Part shown: positions 7,287 to 14,196 of the stretch, one piece after another | Layout of the letters: every line of letters begins with the position of its first letter | How positions within the stretch are numbered: the stretch's first letter is position 1 | Translations under genes and position numbers: made by a program | Source of the DNA: Thiotrichales bacterium | GTDB lineage: Bacteria; Pseudomonadota; Gammaproteobacteria; UWMA-0217 | Direction: 5' to 3' | Assembly: GCA_024763135.1 (NCBI GenBank) | Contig: JANTGD010000049.1 | Location: 1-14,775, forward strand | Length of the DNA stretch: 14,775 nt | The notes under the pieces: generated by a model | Databases searched by the model: none | Told to the model about the DNA's origin: nothing | The model's input: only the letters and a program-made list of their open reading frames with translations

Positions 7287-8101
7287 AGTTGCAACTCCGC
7301 TTCAATGCGGGCCAATGAGCTCTGTGCCTGCGCAGGTGGCGGGTGTCGGCCCTCCGGGTGGCGATAGATGATGCCGGTTGTCAGACCATCGTCGGCGAAC
7401 AACCGCAAGGCGGCCTCTTGGGCGGCTTCTGCGGGTGCTTCATGCTGTGGGTGTACTTGATGTTTCCATTGTAGTTGATCGGGGCGGAAGGTTCGGCAGG
7501 GGCTGAGCACTTCAATAAAGGCAAAACCGGGAAAGCCGATGCCCTCAACGATCAGTTGCGCCAATTGATTGGGATCACCGGAGTAGCCGCGGGCGATAAA
7601 TCCAGCACCGGCGGCGAGCGCAATGGCCAGGGGTTGAAACGGATTGATGCCGGTGCCATGGGGGGTGAGTTTGCTGGGCCAGTCCGGGCGGGTGGTTGGT
7701 GATGCCTGGCCCTTAGTCATGCCATAGACCCGGTTGTCCATGACGATATAGGTGAGATCCAGATTGCGCCGACAGGCGTGCAGAAAATGGTTACCACCGA
7801 TGGAGTAGCCATCGCCGTCGCCGCCTGCGACGAGCACGGTCAGCTCGGGTCTCGCGGCTTTCAGTCCAGTGGCCAGGGGCAAGGCTCGGCCATGAATGCC
7901 ATGAAAACCGTACGCATTGACATAGGCGGGGATACGTGAGGAGCACCCAATGCCAGAAAGCAGGGCGACCTCCTGTGGAGGCAGCGCCAGCCAGGCCAGC
8001 GCCTTGGTGATTGCAGCCAGTACCCCATAGTGCCCACAGCCAGGACACCAGACAGGTTTGATACCGCTTTTATACGCCTTTGCTCTGGGTTTGGTCATCA
8101 T
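7283..8101 (-). CDS. korB: 2-oxoacid:acceptor oxidoreductase, TPP-binding beta subunit
   Basis: A 272-residue beta subunit of a 2-oxoacid:ferredoxin oxidoreductase (KorB/OFOR type). The TPP/Mg motif is GDGDGYSIGGNHF (94-106) with MDNRVYGMTKGQ about 25 residues on. Four cysteines, C19 and C22 (CPGCGHYG), C53 (GIGCSS) and C201 (SPCRTF), have nearly the spacing of the four [4Fe-4S] ligands known in Sulfolobus two-subunit OFORs. The complex decarboxylates a 2-oxoacid to an acyl-CoA and passes electrons through this cluster to an external carrier. The substrate (2-oxoglutarate, pyruvate, 2-oxobutyrate or other) cannot be read from sequence, so the symbol names the family only. It begins 32 bases before the end of the gamma-alpha gene, with AAGAG about 7 bases upstream of ATG 8101. 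ATG 8098 is also possible. Confidence 0.92.
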   Translation of the reverse strand: MMTKPRAKAYKSGIKPVWCPGCGHYGVLAAITKALAWLALPPQEVALLSGIGCSSRIPAYVNAYGFHGIHGRALPLATGLKAARPELTVLVAGGDGDGYSIGGNHFLHACRRNLDLTYIVMDNRVYGMTKGQASPTTRPDWPSKLTPHGTGINPFQPLAIALAAGAGFIARGYSGDPNQLAQLIVEGIGFPGFAFIEVLSPCRTFRPDQLQWKHQVHPQHEAPAEAAQEAALRLFADDGLTTGIIYRHPEGRHPPPAQAQSSLARIEAELQL

Positions 8102-9818
8102 GGCTGGACTCTTGGGTGAGATAGGCTAACAGGTCAGCGGCGCGAATCGGAGACGGGCCGGGTCGCGCATAGCTCTCACTGAACTCGGGCAGGGCACCTT
8201 GCCCACGCAGATAATGATAAGCCTGCGCACCGGCATTTTGCTCGATGACCAGCACACGTTGTGCAGCACCGATCGCTGCGCGACAGGCTTCCACGCGCAA
8301 CGGGGCGAGCAGACGCAGGCCCAGGTATCGGGTCGCCTGTCCCTGTTGTCGCAGGCGTTCGGCAGCTTCCTTAACCGCCGCGCTGCAGGAGCCCCAGGTA
8401 ACCAACACGAGATCACCGCTGCCGATGATTTCCGACCAGGCATCACCGTAGTCGTACCGGAGCAGTTTGAGTAATCGTTTTTTCAGTTGAGCAGCGTGAT
8501 CCTGCGCGCGACTCGAGGGCAGTGCAGAGCTGTCGTGTTCGAGCCCATCTGCGGTGTACATACATCCTTCAGTTCCCGGGAGGCTCATTGGTGAGACCCC
8601 ATCAGGCGTCAGTGCGTATCGCTGATACGCGCCTGGGTCGCAACGCTCAGCCACACGCCGCGTGCAGGGCAGGGTCTGAGCTGAAACAGGGTCGATGACG
8701 ACCTTGGATTGCCCCAGCTGCTGATCGGATACGACGATTGCGACACTTTGCAGCTGCTCTGCCAGGCATACGGCCCAGTGCGTTGTGAATACAGCGTCTT
8801 GGATATCGAAAGGGGCTAAAACGAGACGCGGTGCATCACCATGCGCACCGTAGAGCGCAAGGTTGAGATCGGTCTGTTCGGATTTTGTGGGAATTCCCGT
8901 AGAGGGCCCGCCACGGGTGACATCGATTAAGGTGATTGGTGTTTCGCTCGCAATCGCCAGACCAATCCCTTCGACCATCAGACTAAGACCAGGCCCCGAG
9001 GTGGCGGTCAACGCTGGGGTTCCACCAAACGAGGCGCCGATTGTCATATTAATGGCGGCCAGCTCATCTTCGGCCTGGATCAGCGTGCCCCCGAGTCCTT
9101 CGAGGTGCGCGGCGAGCCATTCGAGCAGATCGCTCGCGGGCGTAATCGGATACCCGGCAACAAAGCGTACCCCGGCGCGCAAAGCGCCGAGCCCGCAGGC
9201 TTCATTTCCTGTGATGCTCCAACGTATTCCACGCTCTGCCTGCCAATGCGCTAATCGAGGAGCTTTAGGGGGTGTCAAAGCGTCCCAGCCTGTCTGCAGG
9301 CACTGTAAAGCCGCATCTACCACCTTAGCGCCCTTGGCGGTTAGGTGCTGCGCCACGGCCTGTTGTACTGCGTCGTAGTCGATACCGAGCTGCCGTGCGA
9401 TCAGGCCCGCTCCCACCATATTGCTGCGCCCGCCGGTAATCGTGGCAGCCAAATCCATGAGGGGGGCTTCGATCAATGTCGCGCCAGTGTTGAGCACAGC
9501 TTCGGGAACGCTGCCAGTGCGAGGATCGCTGAGTACTGTGCTGTGTGCATCCAGAGGCAGTTCATCGAGAAATCGTTCGAAACCATGCCAGTCCAGAGCC
9601 AGCAGCAGCGCGAAGCGTTCCGTGGGATAAAAGCTCGGATAGTCGCTTAAAATCAGCATAGCCACTGATTCACCACCGCGTATCTGGGGCCCTACCGAAC
9701 GTGACAGTTGTCCATAGAAACCTTGGCGACCCGCAGCAGCGAGCAACACGTCTCCCGTGGTAATCGCGCCGCTGCCGCCGGAGCCTGCTATGGCCAGAGA
9801 GAGTCGCTGTGCAGTCAT
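8070..9818 (-). CDS. korA: 2-oxoacid:acceptor oxidoreductase, fused gamma-alpha subunit
   Basis: A 582-residue fusion. The N-terminal gamma domain (about 5-180) has the AGSGGSGAITTGDVLL loop and the conserved SRSVGPQIRGGES segment. The alpha domain (about 203-380) carries GYPITPASD (222-230) and the GPGLSLMVEGIGLA region that contacts TPP. A C-terminal alpha/beta domain follows (about 468-535, LVLVTWGSCSAAVKEA). This architecture is typical of two-subunit enzymes of the KorAB/Sulfolobus OFOR kind, with the next gene supplying the beta subunit. The ATG at 9818 overlaps the methionine adenosyltransferase stop as ATGA, like other junctions here. An in-frame ATG at 9830 would add four residues and cannot be excluded. 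No separate ferredoxin-like delta subunit is encoded nearby. The substrate is not determinable. Confidence 0.92.
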   Translation of the reverse strand: MTAQRLSLAIAGSGGSGAITTGDVLLAAAGRQGFYGQLSRSVGPQIRGGESVAMLILSDYPSFYPTERFALLLALDWHGFERFLDELPLDAHSTVLSDPRTGSVPEAVLNTGATLIEAPLMDLAATITGGRSNMVGAGLIARQLGIDYDAVQQAVAQHLTAKGAKVVDAALQCLQTGWDALTPPKAPRLAHWQAERGIRWSITGNEACGLGALRAGVRFVAGYPITPASDLLEWLAAHLEGLGGTLIQAEDELAAINMTIGASFGGTPALTATSGPGLSLMVEGIGLAIASETPITLIDVTRGGPSTGIPTKSEQTDLNLALYGAHGDAPRLVLAPFDIQDAVFTTHWAVCLAEQLQSVAIVVSDQQLGQSKVVIDPVSAQTLPCTRRVAERCDPGAYQRYALTPDGVSPMSLPGTEGCMYTADGLEHDSSALPSSRAQDHAAQLKKRLLKLLRYDYGDAWSEIIGSGDLVLVTWGSCSAAVKEAAERLRQQGQATRYLGLRLLAPLRVEACRAAIGAAQRVLVIEQNAGAQAYHYLRGQGALPEFSESYARPGPSPIRAADLLAYLTQESSHDDQTQSKGV

Positions 9819-11047
9819 CGCAGCGGCCATCGATCCAGTTGAATTTCACCATCGAGTAACGCGCGCCAAAGGGTCGGCAGTGTCGACAAGTGTTGCCGTG
9901 TGACCTCTTTAATCCGTTCACGCTGGTGCGCGCCAGTGAGTGGCGCTGAAGTTTTGATTTCGACGATTTGCGGTGTATCGATGGGCTGGCCGATCTGGCT
10001 GACCAGCAGGCATTCAATACTCTCCTGCTCCGGAATTTCACGCTGAACATCCGCTGCAATGAGCGATGCGAGCACATTGTAGAGTTTGCCGACATGGGTG
10101 ATGGGGTTTTTGCCAGCGACGGATTCCAGTGTCATGGGGCGATTGGGTGTGATTAAACCATTGACGCGATTGCCTCGACCCGCCTCACCGTCATCCCCGG
10201 CTTCTGCCGAGGTGCCAGTGACCGTCAGGTATAGGCTGTCTTCGGTCGCGCCGTCGGCAGTATTGATGTCCACTTCGATTGACTGCGTGGCGTAGCTGCG
10301 CACGGTTTGCAATACGGCTTCGCTGAGTGCTGCTTTGAGTTGCCGGTAAGCTGCAATATTTTCAATATACTGATCGATAAACGCGCAACCGAGGGTCAAA
10401 CGAATCGATTCAGCGTGCCGCACAGCCATGATTTTGATATCTGCGCCCAATGCGGGAAAGCGCTGTTTGACCGCTGAGGATTGCAACCACTGCTCTAAGT
10501 GCAGCACCAGATTCTCTACGGGCGTCAGCGGCGCAAAACCCACGCCGCAGGAGGTGTCGTTGGCCAGGGGTGCATGGCGCTGTTGAGTGCGTGCAAACAG
10601 TGCTTCGAGGTCTTGGGAGCCTGGTCTGACTAAGCTGTGAATGTGCACATTTTGTTGTGGTTGCAGATCCGGCAGGTGTTGCGCCAGCCATTGTTGAGCA
10701 CTTTCCTGCGCAAGTTCATGCACGGGGATTTTAATGCCCTTGAAATCAGCAACCGCACGACCGGCCAAGTAAATCTCGATAGGCTCGAGTACTTGGCCAC
10801 CTCCAAAACGCGGTTGGGCGCGACCGCCCCATAGCAGGACCTTGTCTACATTGTGGTGCAATACTTGGCCGAAGCTTTCCAGGTAACGCTTAGACAGCGC
10901 AACACTGAAGGCTTCAGCCAGCGCGTCACTGATGGTGTCGGGATGACCGAGTCCTTTGCGTTCGACAATCTCGACGCTGTGGCCAGCGGGGAAAACAGTG
11001 CTATTCTCAGAAATATTCAGTGGCATTTCGTCACGCTTGTTTACCAT
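9815..11047 (-). CDS. Archaeal-type S-adenosylmethionine synthase
   Basis: A 410-residue methionine adenosyltransferase of the archaeal family (AdoMet_Synthase, distinct from bacterial MetK), making SAM from methionine and ATP. Family marks are EIVERKGLGHPDTISDALAE (26-45), LHHNVDK (63-69), GGRAQPRFGGG (74-84), PLANDTSCGVGFAPL (160-174), VDINTADG (259-266), TGTSAEAGDDGE (277-288) followed by GRGNRVNGLITPNRPM, then GKNP (312-315) and HVGKLYNVLA (318-327). The bacterial MetK signatures are absent. An ATG at 11026 (residue 8) is an alternative start, and neither has a clear ribosome site. It is the first gene of the operon and overlaps the gamma-alpha gene by 4 bases. Archaeal-type enzymes are known in scattered bacteria, so horizontal acquisition is likely but old. 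Codon use does not look foreign by eye. Confidence 0.94.
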   Translation of the reverse strand: MVNKRDEMPLNISENSTVFPAGHSVEIVERKGLGHPDTISDALAEAFSVALSKRYLESFGQVLHHNVDKVLLWGGRAQPRFGGGQVLEPIEIYLAGRAVADFKGIKIPVHELAQESAQQWLAQHLPDLQPQQNVHIHSLVRPGSQDLEALFARTQQRHAPLANDTSCGVGFAPLTPVENLVLHLEQWLQSSAVKQRFPALGADIKIMAVRHAESIRLTLGCAFIDQYIENIAAYRQLKAALSEAVLQTVRSYATQSIEVDINTADGATEDSLYLTVTGTSAEAGDDGEAGRGNRVNGLITPNRPMTLESVAGKNPITHVGKLYNVLASLIAADVQREIPEQESIECLLVSQIGQPIDTPQIVEIKTSAPLTGAHQRERIKEVTRQHLSTLPTLWRALLDGEIQLDRWPLR

Positions 11048-11076
11048 TTAGAAAGGGCGAGACAGGCTCTTAGGTT

Positions 11077-11114
11077 GGCACGCAGCTTGAACGCCGGGAC
11101 TACAATTGCGTGCC
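11077..11114 (-). promoter_or_regulatory. Inverted repeat in the leader of the SAM-cycle operon
   Basis: An 8-base perfect inverted repeat, GGCACGCA (11077-11084) and TGCGTGCC (11107-11114), encloses 22 bases in the region between the divergent adenosyltransferase and DUF1614 genes. Its near edge is 30 bases from the adenosyltransferase start. On the minus strand it could fold as a stem-loop in the 5' leader. Loop bases GGCG can pair with CGCC further down the leader, which would give a small pseudoknot. It could equally be a protein-binding dyad serving either gene. It does not match the SAH or SAM riboswitch consensus patterns I know. No confident -35/-10 pair was found. Confidence 0.35.
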
Positions 11115-11202
11115 CTTGCGTTCCTTGCTTTTTTTACAACGATTGCTCAGTCTGTTTATTGATTAGCATCATGAATCACGATAGCTTTTGGAGATCCCGC
11201 TT

Positions 11203-11865
11203 ATGCCACTGGGCGTTTTGCTTTATCTTTTTTTGGTGACGCTGTTCTTACTGGCATTTATTCAGCTGCAGTTATTCACCATTGGTTTCGAAAAGCTCGG
11301 CTTGTCGCCTGAGACAGCGAGCCTGATACTATTGGGTGCGTTGGGTGGGAGCGTGATCAATCTGCCGATTTTTGTCCTGCGTGCTGATCCACGGGCTGAG
11401 ATGGTGACGGCCAGAGGCCGGTGGTACCGGATGGTGGATCCATTGGGTTGGCCACGCCGCGTAGGCCATACCATTGTGGCGGTCAACTTGGGGGGATGCG
11501 TGATACCTTTGGCGCTGGCGACGTACTTCGCGATGCAGGTCGATCTCGATGCGTGGCGGCTATTGTTGGGCATCGCCATTGTCACCTTGGTGAGTTTTGT
11601 CGTCGCGAGACCCATTCCTGGCGTCGGTATCGGCATGCCCATTTTGCTGGCGCCCTTGCTCGCGGTACTGGTGGCACTGCTGCTCGAACCCGCTTATCGT
11701 GCCCAGTTTGCCTACATCAGTGGGGTGGTGGGTGTCTTGTTGGGCGCGGATGTTCTTCACCTTAGCGATGTCCGGCGCCTGGGATCACCGTTTGTTTCAA
11801 TTGGTGGCGCTGGGACCTTCGATGGCATTTTCCTAACCGGCATTCTGGCTGCGCTGTTGGCCTGA
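11203..11865 (+). CDS. DUF1614 family integral membrane protein
   Basis: A 220-residue very hydrophobic protein with about six membrane segments: roughly residues 3-25, 37-58, 87-107, 114-135, 143-168 and 178-215. Conserved-looking polar motifs are LGALGGSVINLPIF (43-56), VAVNLGGCVIPL (91-102), ARPIPGVGIGMP (134-145) and ADVLHL (185-190), ending GGAGTFDGIFLTGILAALLA. This pattern fits DUF1614, a family of unknown function found in bacteria and archaea. The start is the ATG at 11203 with GGAG 9 bases upstream. A TTG 15 bases earlier is in frame but overlaps that ribosome site. It is divergent from the adenosyltransferase operon across a 155-base region. No functional link to it can be shown. 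Confidence 0.82.
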   Translation: MPLGVLLYLFLVTLFLLAFIQLQLFTIGFEKLGLSPETASLILLGALGGSVINLPIFVLRADPRAEMVTARGRWYRMVDPLGWPRRVGHTIVAVNLGGCVIPLALATYFAMQVDLDAWRLLLGIAIVTLVSFVVARPIPGVGIGMPILLAPLLAVLVALLLEPAYRAQFAYISGVVGVLLGADVLHLSDVRRLGSPFVSIGGAGTFDGIFLTGILAALLA

Positions 11866-12392
11866 CGTATTTTTCCCGCCGCACAGCAGGGGGCACCAAT
11901 ACGCGGCACGGGTGTGGTTTCTATTGCTCACCGATGTCCGCGATAGTGACCTGCTCACGCTGTGCGCGCAAACCTATTAAGGAAGCTCTGATTAATTCTG
12001 GCGCGAGCAGATTGGGGTGAAAAATCGTCCCGTTCAAGGCGCGGTTCGCAGGCAATAGCTGGCTATTGTGAAGATCTGTAATGCAGAAGTGGGCGATTTT
12101 GCGCCGCAAGATGCCGTGTTACGAATTGATCAGAGCTTCCTTAATCCGCTACGGTAATAGGTCGTGCTCAGCACGGCCGGTCTTCAATAATCAATCGGTT
12201 ATGCGCCTCAGGCACCCCCTCTCTGCGTTGCCAAGGGAAGAGACCATTGCCTGCGGCATGCACCTTGATATGAGGGATATCTGACGCTCTGAATGCGGCA
12301 TATTTTGGTGCCGGGTTAGTATCTTGGTCTCGACTGACTTTCAGGCATGCTGAATTGCGATAGCATGAGAAACAAAGCTAACCTTACTGGTG
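11866..12392. other. Gene-free stretch holding the complete MITE
   Basis: No coding region is supported in this 527-base gap between the convergent DUF1614 and zinc-ribbon genes. The short open frames 11921-12109 (minus) and 12081-12284 (plus) run through the MITE and have no ribosome site or recognisable family. A GCCGC/GCGGC pair lies just after the DUF1614 stop but has no T-run, so I do not call it a terminator. From 12145 to 12392 I see nothing recognisable. Confidence 0.6.
11981..12140. mobile_element. Complete 160-bp MITE with TTAA target duplication
   Basis: A non-autonomous element with no coding capacity. Its termini are an 18-base inverted repeat with one mismatch: GGAAGCTCTGATTAATTC at 11981-11998 against the reverse complement of 12123-12140. 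It is flanked on both sides by TTAA (11977-11980 and 12141-12144), a clean 4-base target duplication. The element is a foldback centred at 12060.5: the centre is CAATAGC-TG-GCTATTG (12053-12068), and AAAATCG (12021-12027) mirrors CGATTTT (12094-12100) in exact register. A second copy with about 90% identity lies at 1-154. The TTAA duplication and GGAAG-type ends suggest mobilisation by an IS5-family transposase in trans. That is inference, since no transposase gene is present here. Confidence 0.92.
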
Positions 12393-12944
12393 TCAGTGTT
12401 TTGAGGCCTCCTTGGGGGTGTCTTTGATGCGTACAAATGTGGTGTTCTTGCATTTGGGGCAAGGGGGAATGTGTCCCGGTTTGCTAAAGTGCAGCCGCTC
12501 ACCACATTGAGTGCATTCAAGCGTACCCGGGCCGGTAATTTCTCCGGTTCGCCAAATGTCGTACTCGGACAGTGCGGCTTGTTCTTTGAGTTGCAGCAGT
12601 TCGAGTGTCGTCTGATCGGCGATCGACATGAGTTTGTCGAACAAGTAACTTTCTTCTGCGGCGAGCTCTATGGGCACCCACTCTTTGAGTTCATCCTTGG
12701 TTTCTGAGACCGACTCAGCCATGGCGTGCAGATCTCGCTCCAGCCACTGCCCGAGTTGTTCGACCTCCAGTTGGGTGAGGTCTTTGAGCGCCAAAAGCTC
12801 GTCTTTGGCGACGGCCAGTGCTTTTTTAAAGCGTCCTGTGGGTTCCTTGCCCGCAGTGGGTTGTTCACCTGCGAGCAGTTCATGGACGCGCTCTGCGAGT
12901 TGGGTATAACCTTTTAGCAGTTTATTGGATTTTTCGTCGCTCAT
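12393..12944 (-). CDS. Zinc-ribbon-containing protein, DUF1451/YbeL family
   Basis: A 183-residue soluble protein. Residues 1-125 are a charged, Leu/Glu-rich helical region with heptad-like stretches (LTQLEVEQLGQWLERDLHAM). The C-terminus is a zinc ribbon with paired cysteines C144-x2-C147 and C162-x2-C165 (LECTQCGERLHF and PPCPKCKNTTF). The intervening GEITGPGTLEC and PGHIPPCPKC motifs are typical of the DUF1451 family, exemplified by E. coli YbeL, which is largely gammaproteobacterial. The function is unknown. The start at 12944 has AGGTGG 4 bases upstream. It stands alone on the minus strand, downstream of the tRNA-Arg gene and transcribed in the same direction. Confidence 0.9.
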   Translation of the reverse strand: MSDEKSNKLLKGYTQLAERVHELLAGEQPTAGKEPTGRFKKALAVAKDELLALKDLTQLEVEQLGQWLERDLHAMAESVSETKDELKEWVPIELAAEESYLFDKLMSIADQTTLELLQLKEQAALSEYDIWRTGEITGPGTLECTQCGERLHFSKPGHIPPCPKCKNTTFVRIKDTPKEASKH

Positions 12945-13035
12945 TGCTCCACCTGTGGATTGCCGGATGAGAGGGGGCGGTCAGTCCGCGCTGGGCTCGC
13001 GCTGCTGGCGCGCCGCATAGGTTGTGTTGGCCTAA

Positions 13036-13112
13036 TGGCCCGCCCGAGAGGATTCGAACCTCTGGCCTGTCCCTTAGGAGGGGACCGCTCTATCCTGCTG
13101 AGCTACGGGCGG
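13036..13112 (-). tRNA. tRNA-Arg (anticodon CCU)
   Basis: Read on the minus strand, 77 bases form a complete cloverleaf. The acceptor CCGCCCG pairs with CGGGCGG and is followed by discriminator G and an encoded CCA. The D arm is GCTC/GAGC, and the anticodon stem GTCCC/GGGAC holds the 7-base loop CTCCTAA (anticodon CCT). The variable region is 5 bases, and the T arm AGAGG/CCTCT encloses TTCGAAT. Anticodon CCU reads the rare arginine codon AGG. All stems are perfectly paired and I see no intron or defect. Confidence 0.96.
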
Positions 13113-13203
13113 ATGCGCGGATTGTAACCGAATCGGCGACGAATGTGCGCGTTCTGCCAATAGGGGTGTTGCAAAAGTCCACCCAGGGCTTTACGAGACC
13201 CTT

Positions 13204-13731
13204 TCAAAGGGGCGCGCGCCCGGCATCACGCCCGAGCGGGGCGTTGCGCCACCATTGCTGATGGCTGGTCGTGTCTGCATCGCCCTGGTATTGTGGCTGC
13301 GGCGGCCGTGGTTGATCCGCATCGTGCGGGGTGATTTTGTCGAGAAACCCCCAGCTCTTGACCTTGGGAGTGTGGGCGAAGAGTGTCCAGGTGTCTGGCG
13401 TAGTTTCGAGAATCTGATGGAAATTCGAAATACGAATAATGTTCAGACGACCGGGCCGAATCTGTCGGATGGTGGTGTCGAAGCCGGTTTCAGGATTGAA
13501 CCAGAGTAGGCGTTTTTCACGGTAACCGCCGCTCAGGCACAGCGCTGCGCAGAATTTCCACGGATGGTCATGCAAGGCGCGATCCCCATCGCATGCGACG
13601 AAACGATGCAAATAGAACGTCATGCCCAGAAACTGTCCGAGATAGTAACGTTCCAAATAGGGACGGTCATTGGAGTGGATCAGCCGGCATGGTCTGCCCG
13701 CTGAGAGTTTGTAGAGCAGTTTTTTTAGCAT
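13204..13731 (-). CDS. Cupin-like protein of unknown function with HDHPW motif
   Basis: A 175-residue protein I cannot assign to a characterised family. The central part (about 25-130) reads as a beta-rich, cupin-like barrel: YLHRFVACDGDRALHDHPW (40-58), a glycine turn (LSGGYREKRL, 66-75), PGRLNIIR (93-100), then SNFHQI (102-107) and LFAHTPKVKSWGF (117-129). H54 and H56 in HDHPW, with H105 and possibly H120, could form a metal site. The C-terminal 40 residues are polar and proline-rich and probably disordered. The frame opens at a GTG at 13794, but the ATG at 13731 gives a more protein-like N-terminus (MLKKLLYKLS). Neither has a good ribosome site. It is divergent from crcB across 93 bases. 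A non-enzymatic cupin or an RmlC-like sugar enzyme are alternatives. Confidence 0.65.
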   Translation of the reverse strand: MLKKLLYKLSAGRPCRLIHSNDRPYLERYYLGQFLGMTFYLHRFVACDGDRALHDHPWKFCAALCLSGGYREKRLLWFNPETGFDTTIRQIRPGRLNIIRISNFHQILETTPDTWTLFAHTPKVKSWGFLDKITPHDADQPRPPQPQYQGDADTTSHQQWWRNAPLGRDAGRAPL

Positions 13732-13756
13732 GGATCGATGGAGAGCGAAGGAAGGG

Positions 13757-13802
13757 GCGATTTTAGCGCTGTTGCGTGCTGATTGCCAAAGCACTCTATC
13801 GC
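13757..13802 (+). promoter_or_regulatory. Nested stem in the crcB leader
   Basis: Just upstream of crcB, GCGAT (13757-13761) can pair with ATCGC (13798-13802), and inside it GTGCT (13776-13780) with AGCAC (13790-13794, 9-base loop). A fluoride riboswitch often precedes crcB, but the conserved bases of that motif are not recognisable here. This is therefore recorded only as a possible leader structure, or an operator between the divergent genes. Confidence 0.2.
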
Positions 13803-13824
13803 AGAAACAAAGAGAGAATGAGCT

Positions 13825-14196
13825 ATGCAGTGGATGAGTATTGCGTTGGGGGGGGCGCTAGGTGCCGTAGGCCGGTTTTGGGTTTCTAACCTGGTGTATG
13901 ACTGGTGGGGCCGCGGATTGCCCTGGGGCACGTTGGCGGTCAATGTACTGGGCTCCTTTACCATGGGCCTGTTGGGCATCCTTTTGGTGGAGCGATTGGC
14001 GCTGAGCGCGCAATGGCGTGGCGTCATTCTGGTGGGTTTTCTGGGCGCGTTTACGACTTTTTCGACGTTTTCTCTGGAAACCTTTTATCTGATCGAGCAG
14101 GGGGAGCCGGTGAAGGCCGCGCTCAATGTGCTCATGAGTGTTGTTGCTTGCTTGTTTGCGGTATGGGGTGGGGTCATGATTGGGAGAGCGCTATGA
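13825..14196 (+). CDS. crcB: Fluoride ion channel/exporter CrcB (FluC)
   Basis: A 123-residue four-helix membrane protein of the CrcB/Fluc family, which works as a dual-topology dimer to let fluoride leave the cell. Visible family features are GGALGAVGRF (9-18) with the conserved Arg, the NVLGSF segment (40-45) whose Asn lines the pore, and GFLGAFTTFSTFS (71-83) with the phenylalanines and Thr/Ser track of the fluoride pathway. Membrane segments lie near 3-22, 36-56, 65-90 and 98-119. The length is usual. The start ATG follows a purine-rich AGAGAGAATGAG. The stop overlaps the start of the next gene as ATGA, so the two are translationally coupled. Confidence 0.96.
   Translation: MQWMSIALGGALGAVGRFWVSNLVYDWWGRGLPWGTLAVNVLGSFTMGLLGILLVERLALSAQWRGVILVGFLGAFTTFSTFSLETFYLIEQGEPVKAALNVLMSVVACLFAVWGGVMIGRAL

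Noticed and set aside
11048..11202. Known SAH or SAM riboswitch in front of the SAM-cycle operon
   Set aside because: The conserved core bases of the SAH riboswitch and of SAM-I or SAM-II are not present. Only a generic inverted repeat remains.
11921..12284. Short open frames through the MITE on both strands
   Set aside because: They span the repeat ends and foldback, lack ribosome sites and are explained by the non-coding element.
13162..13212. TTGCAAAAGTC and GAGACCCTTT, resembling ends of IS5-type elements, with a small palindrome CCCTTT-c-AAAGGG
   Set aside because: There is no matching partner end, no target duplication and no transposase remnant, so it is too little to call.
13022..13261. 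79-codon plus-strand open frame (PERIRTSGLSLRR...)
   Set aside because: It is the antisense reading of the tRNA-Arg gene, a classic false ORF.
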